Of a stretch of DNA of 64,000 bases, positions 63,055 to 64,000 are shown piece by piece. The DNA is taken from positions 1,136,001-1,200,000 of the forward strand of contig NZ_CP041186.1 of NCBI RefSeq assembly GCF_006517175.1, written 5' to 3'. The notes beneath the pieces are model-generated. The model was not told the origin of the DNA. It saw only the letters and a list, made by a program, of their open reading frames with translations, and did not search any database. The stretch comes from Persicimonas caeni (GTDB lineage Bacteria; Myxococcota_A; Bradymonadia; Bradymonadales; Bradymonadaceae). The stretch's first letter is position 1; each line of letters begins with the position of its first letter. The translations under genes were made by a program, and so were the position numbers.

Positions 63055-64000
63055 ATGGCTGCCGACCCGAAGGGTACGACCGAAGCCGAAACTTCCGAGA
63101 ATCTCTTAGTACACTTCGACGCCATCGAGGCGGCGCGCGAGCGTATCCGCGATTCAATTCACGTCACGCCCTGCCACAAGAGCGAAAACCTGAGCAGTCA
63201 GCTCGGCTGCCAGGTCTTCTTGAAGCTCGACAATTTGCAGCGCACGGGCAGCTTCAAAGAACGCGGCGCGGCCAACAAGCTGATGACCATGCCCGAGGAA
63301 GAGCGGCGCCGCGGTGTCATCGCCTCTTCGGCGGGCAATCACGCCCAGGCGGTCGCCTACCACGGAACCAAGCTCGGCATCGACACCAAGATCGTGATGC
63401 CCGAGGGAACGCCGCTGGTCAAAGTCACGCGCACCAAACGCTTTGGTGGCAAGGTCGTCCTCCACGGCGCAAACTACGACGCGGCCTACGCCCACGCGAT
63501 GGAGCTCGCCGAAAAGGAAGGCCGCGCCTTCGTACACCCGTTCGACGACCCGGCCATTATCGCCGGCCAGGGCACACTTGGCCTCGAGGTGCTCGAGCAA
63601 AATCCGTATCTCGACGTCGTCCTCGTCCCCATCGGAGGGGGCGGACTCGTCTCGGGCATCGCCGCCGCGCTCAAGCAGACCAACCCCAAGATCCGCGTGA
63701 TTGGAGTCGAGCCGGAGGTCCTGCCCTCGATGCAAGAAGCGGTCAAAAAGACCTTTCCCTTCGAGATGCCCGCCGCTCAAACGCTGGCCGACGGTGTCGC
63801 CGTACGCAAAGTCGGCAAGATCACCCACGCCAATGTGAGCAAATACGTCGATGAGATTGTCACGGTCGACGAAGAGGAAATCGCCAACGCGATTCTGGTC
63901 TGTCTCGAGGAAGAGAAATTCGTCGTCGAAGGCGCCGGTGCCGCTCCCGTCGCCGCCCTACTCGCCGGAAAGGTCGACAACATCCAGGGCAAGCGTGTCT
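63055..64000 (+). CDS. ilvA: Threonine dehydratase (ammonia-lyase), 3' end outside window
   Basis: The first 315 codons of a PLP enzyme that converts threonine to 2-oxobutanoate. The ATG at 63055 follows GAGG. The PLP lysine is K68 in Gly-Ser-Phe-Lys-Glu-Arg-Gly-Ala. Ser-Ser-Ala-Gly-Asn-His-Ala-Gln is the Asn-containing substrate loop, and Ile-Gly-Gly-Gly-Gly-Leu binds the PLP phosphate. The visible length fits the catalytic domain; whether an ACT domain (IlvA or TdcB style) follows cannot be seen. The symbol is provisional; tdcB is the alternative. Confidence 0.9.
   Translation, partial: MAADPKGTTEAETSENLLVHFDAIEAARERIRDSIHVTPCHKSENLSSQLGCQVFLKLDNLQRTGSFKERGAANKLMTMPEEERRRGVIASSAGNHAQAVAYHGTKLGIDTKIVMPEGTPLVKVTRTKRFGGKVVLHGANYDAAYAHAMELAEKEGRAFVHPFDDPAIIAGQGTLGLEVLEQNPYLDVVLVPIGGGGLVSGIAAALKQTNPKIRVIGVEPEVLPSMQEAVKKTFPFEMPAAQTLADGVAVRKVGKITHANVSKYVDEIVTVDEEEIANAILVCLEEEKFVVEGAGAAPVAALLAGKVDNIQGKRV

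Overview
The window is GC-rich, gene-dense bacterial chromosome. It carries Gly/Ala/Asp/Glu-rich secreted lipoproteins, VWA proteins with Cys-Asn-Gly-x-Asp-Asp-Asp-Cys-type repeats, a Ser/Thr kinase, sigma-54 regulation, a KamA aminomutase and many long acidic tails. This points to a deltaproteobacterial-type lineage, most like Bradymonadota or Myxococcota. That placement is inference from gene content; no rRNA or tRNA gene was found to confirm it.

Layout. 1-3272: secreted proteins (a TPR-like partial gene, two small lipoproteins, an HExxH peptidase). 3291-9927, minus strand: a ribosome and RNA maturation block, bolA-grxD and then rpsP-KH-rimM-trmD-rplS, followed by an SMC/YhaN-like membrane protein, rnhB and yraN. 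10300-13941: a two-gene beta-oxidation operon (FadN-type fusion and thiolase) with a recognisable promoter and a strong terminator. 14179-16587: RlpA-like and FG-GAP/ASPIC lipoproteins. 16648-23882: a tandemly duplicated two-gene module (lipoprotein, then VWA/Cys-rich protein). 24227-28974: KamA, a two-domain SDR protein and a beta-propeller/L-domain lipoprotein. 29309-33444: asnS, a membrane protein, prepilin peptidase and a frameshifted histidine kinase. 33445-35010: a 1.5 kb gene-poor stretch with 68-70 bp tandem repeats. 35011-42722: penicillin-acylase-type lipoprotein, sigma-54 response regulator, an acidic protein of unknown function, a small membrane protein, rhodanese and a TIGR02450-like protein. 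42729-48085, minus: valS, a SprT-like peptidase and a metallophosphatase-like/tetraheme cytochrome fusion in tight succession. 48241-53999: CheY-like protein with long repeats, Ser/Thr kinase, RimK-like ligase, GFA protein, lipoprotein, APH-type kinase. 54000-54776: a repeat region. 54777-64000: unknown coiled protein, XPB-type helicase, metallophosphoesterase, Spo0M-like protein, secreted unknown, CoA-binding protein, SlyD, membrane TPR protein and a threonine dehydratase cut by the window end.

The features most worth attention are: an array of eleven palindromic TCGCGA-centred sites spaced at 42 bp (54316-54744); the adjoining inverted-repeat element; the duplicated lipoprotein/VWA module; the metallophosphatase/tetraheme cytochrome fusion; the SMC-like protein whose Walker A motif appears lost; and several housekeeping proteins with unusual acidic extensions (S16, prepilin peptidase).

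All domain calls come from reading motifs by eye. No database search was run.
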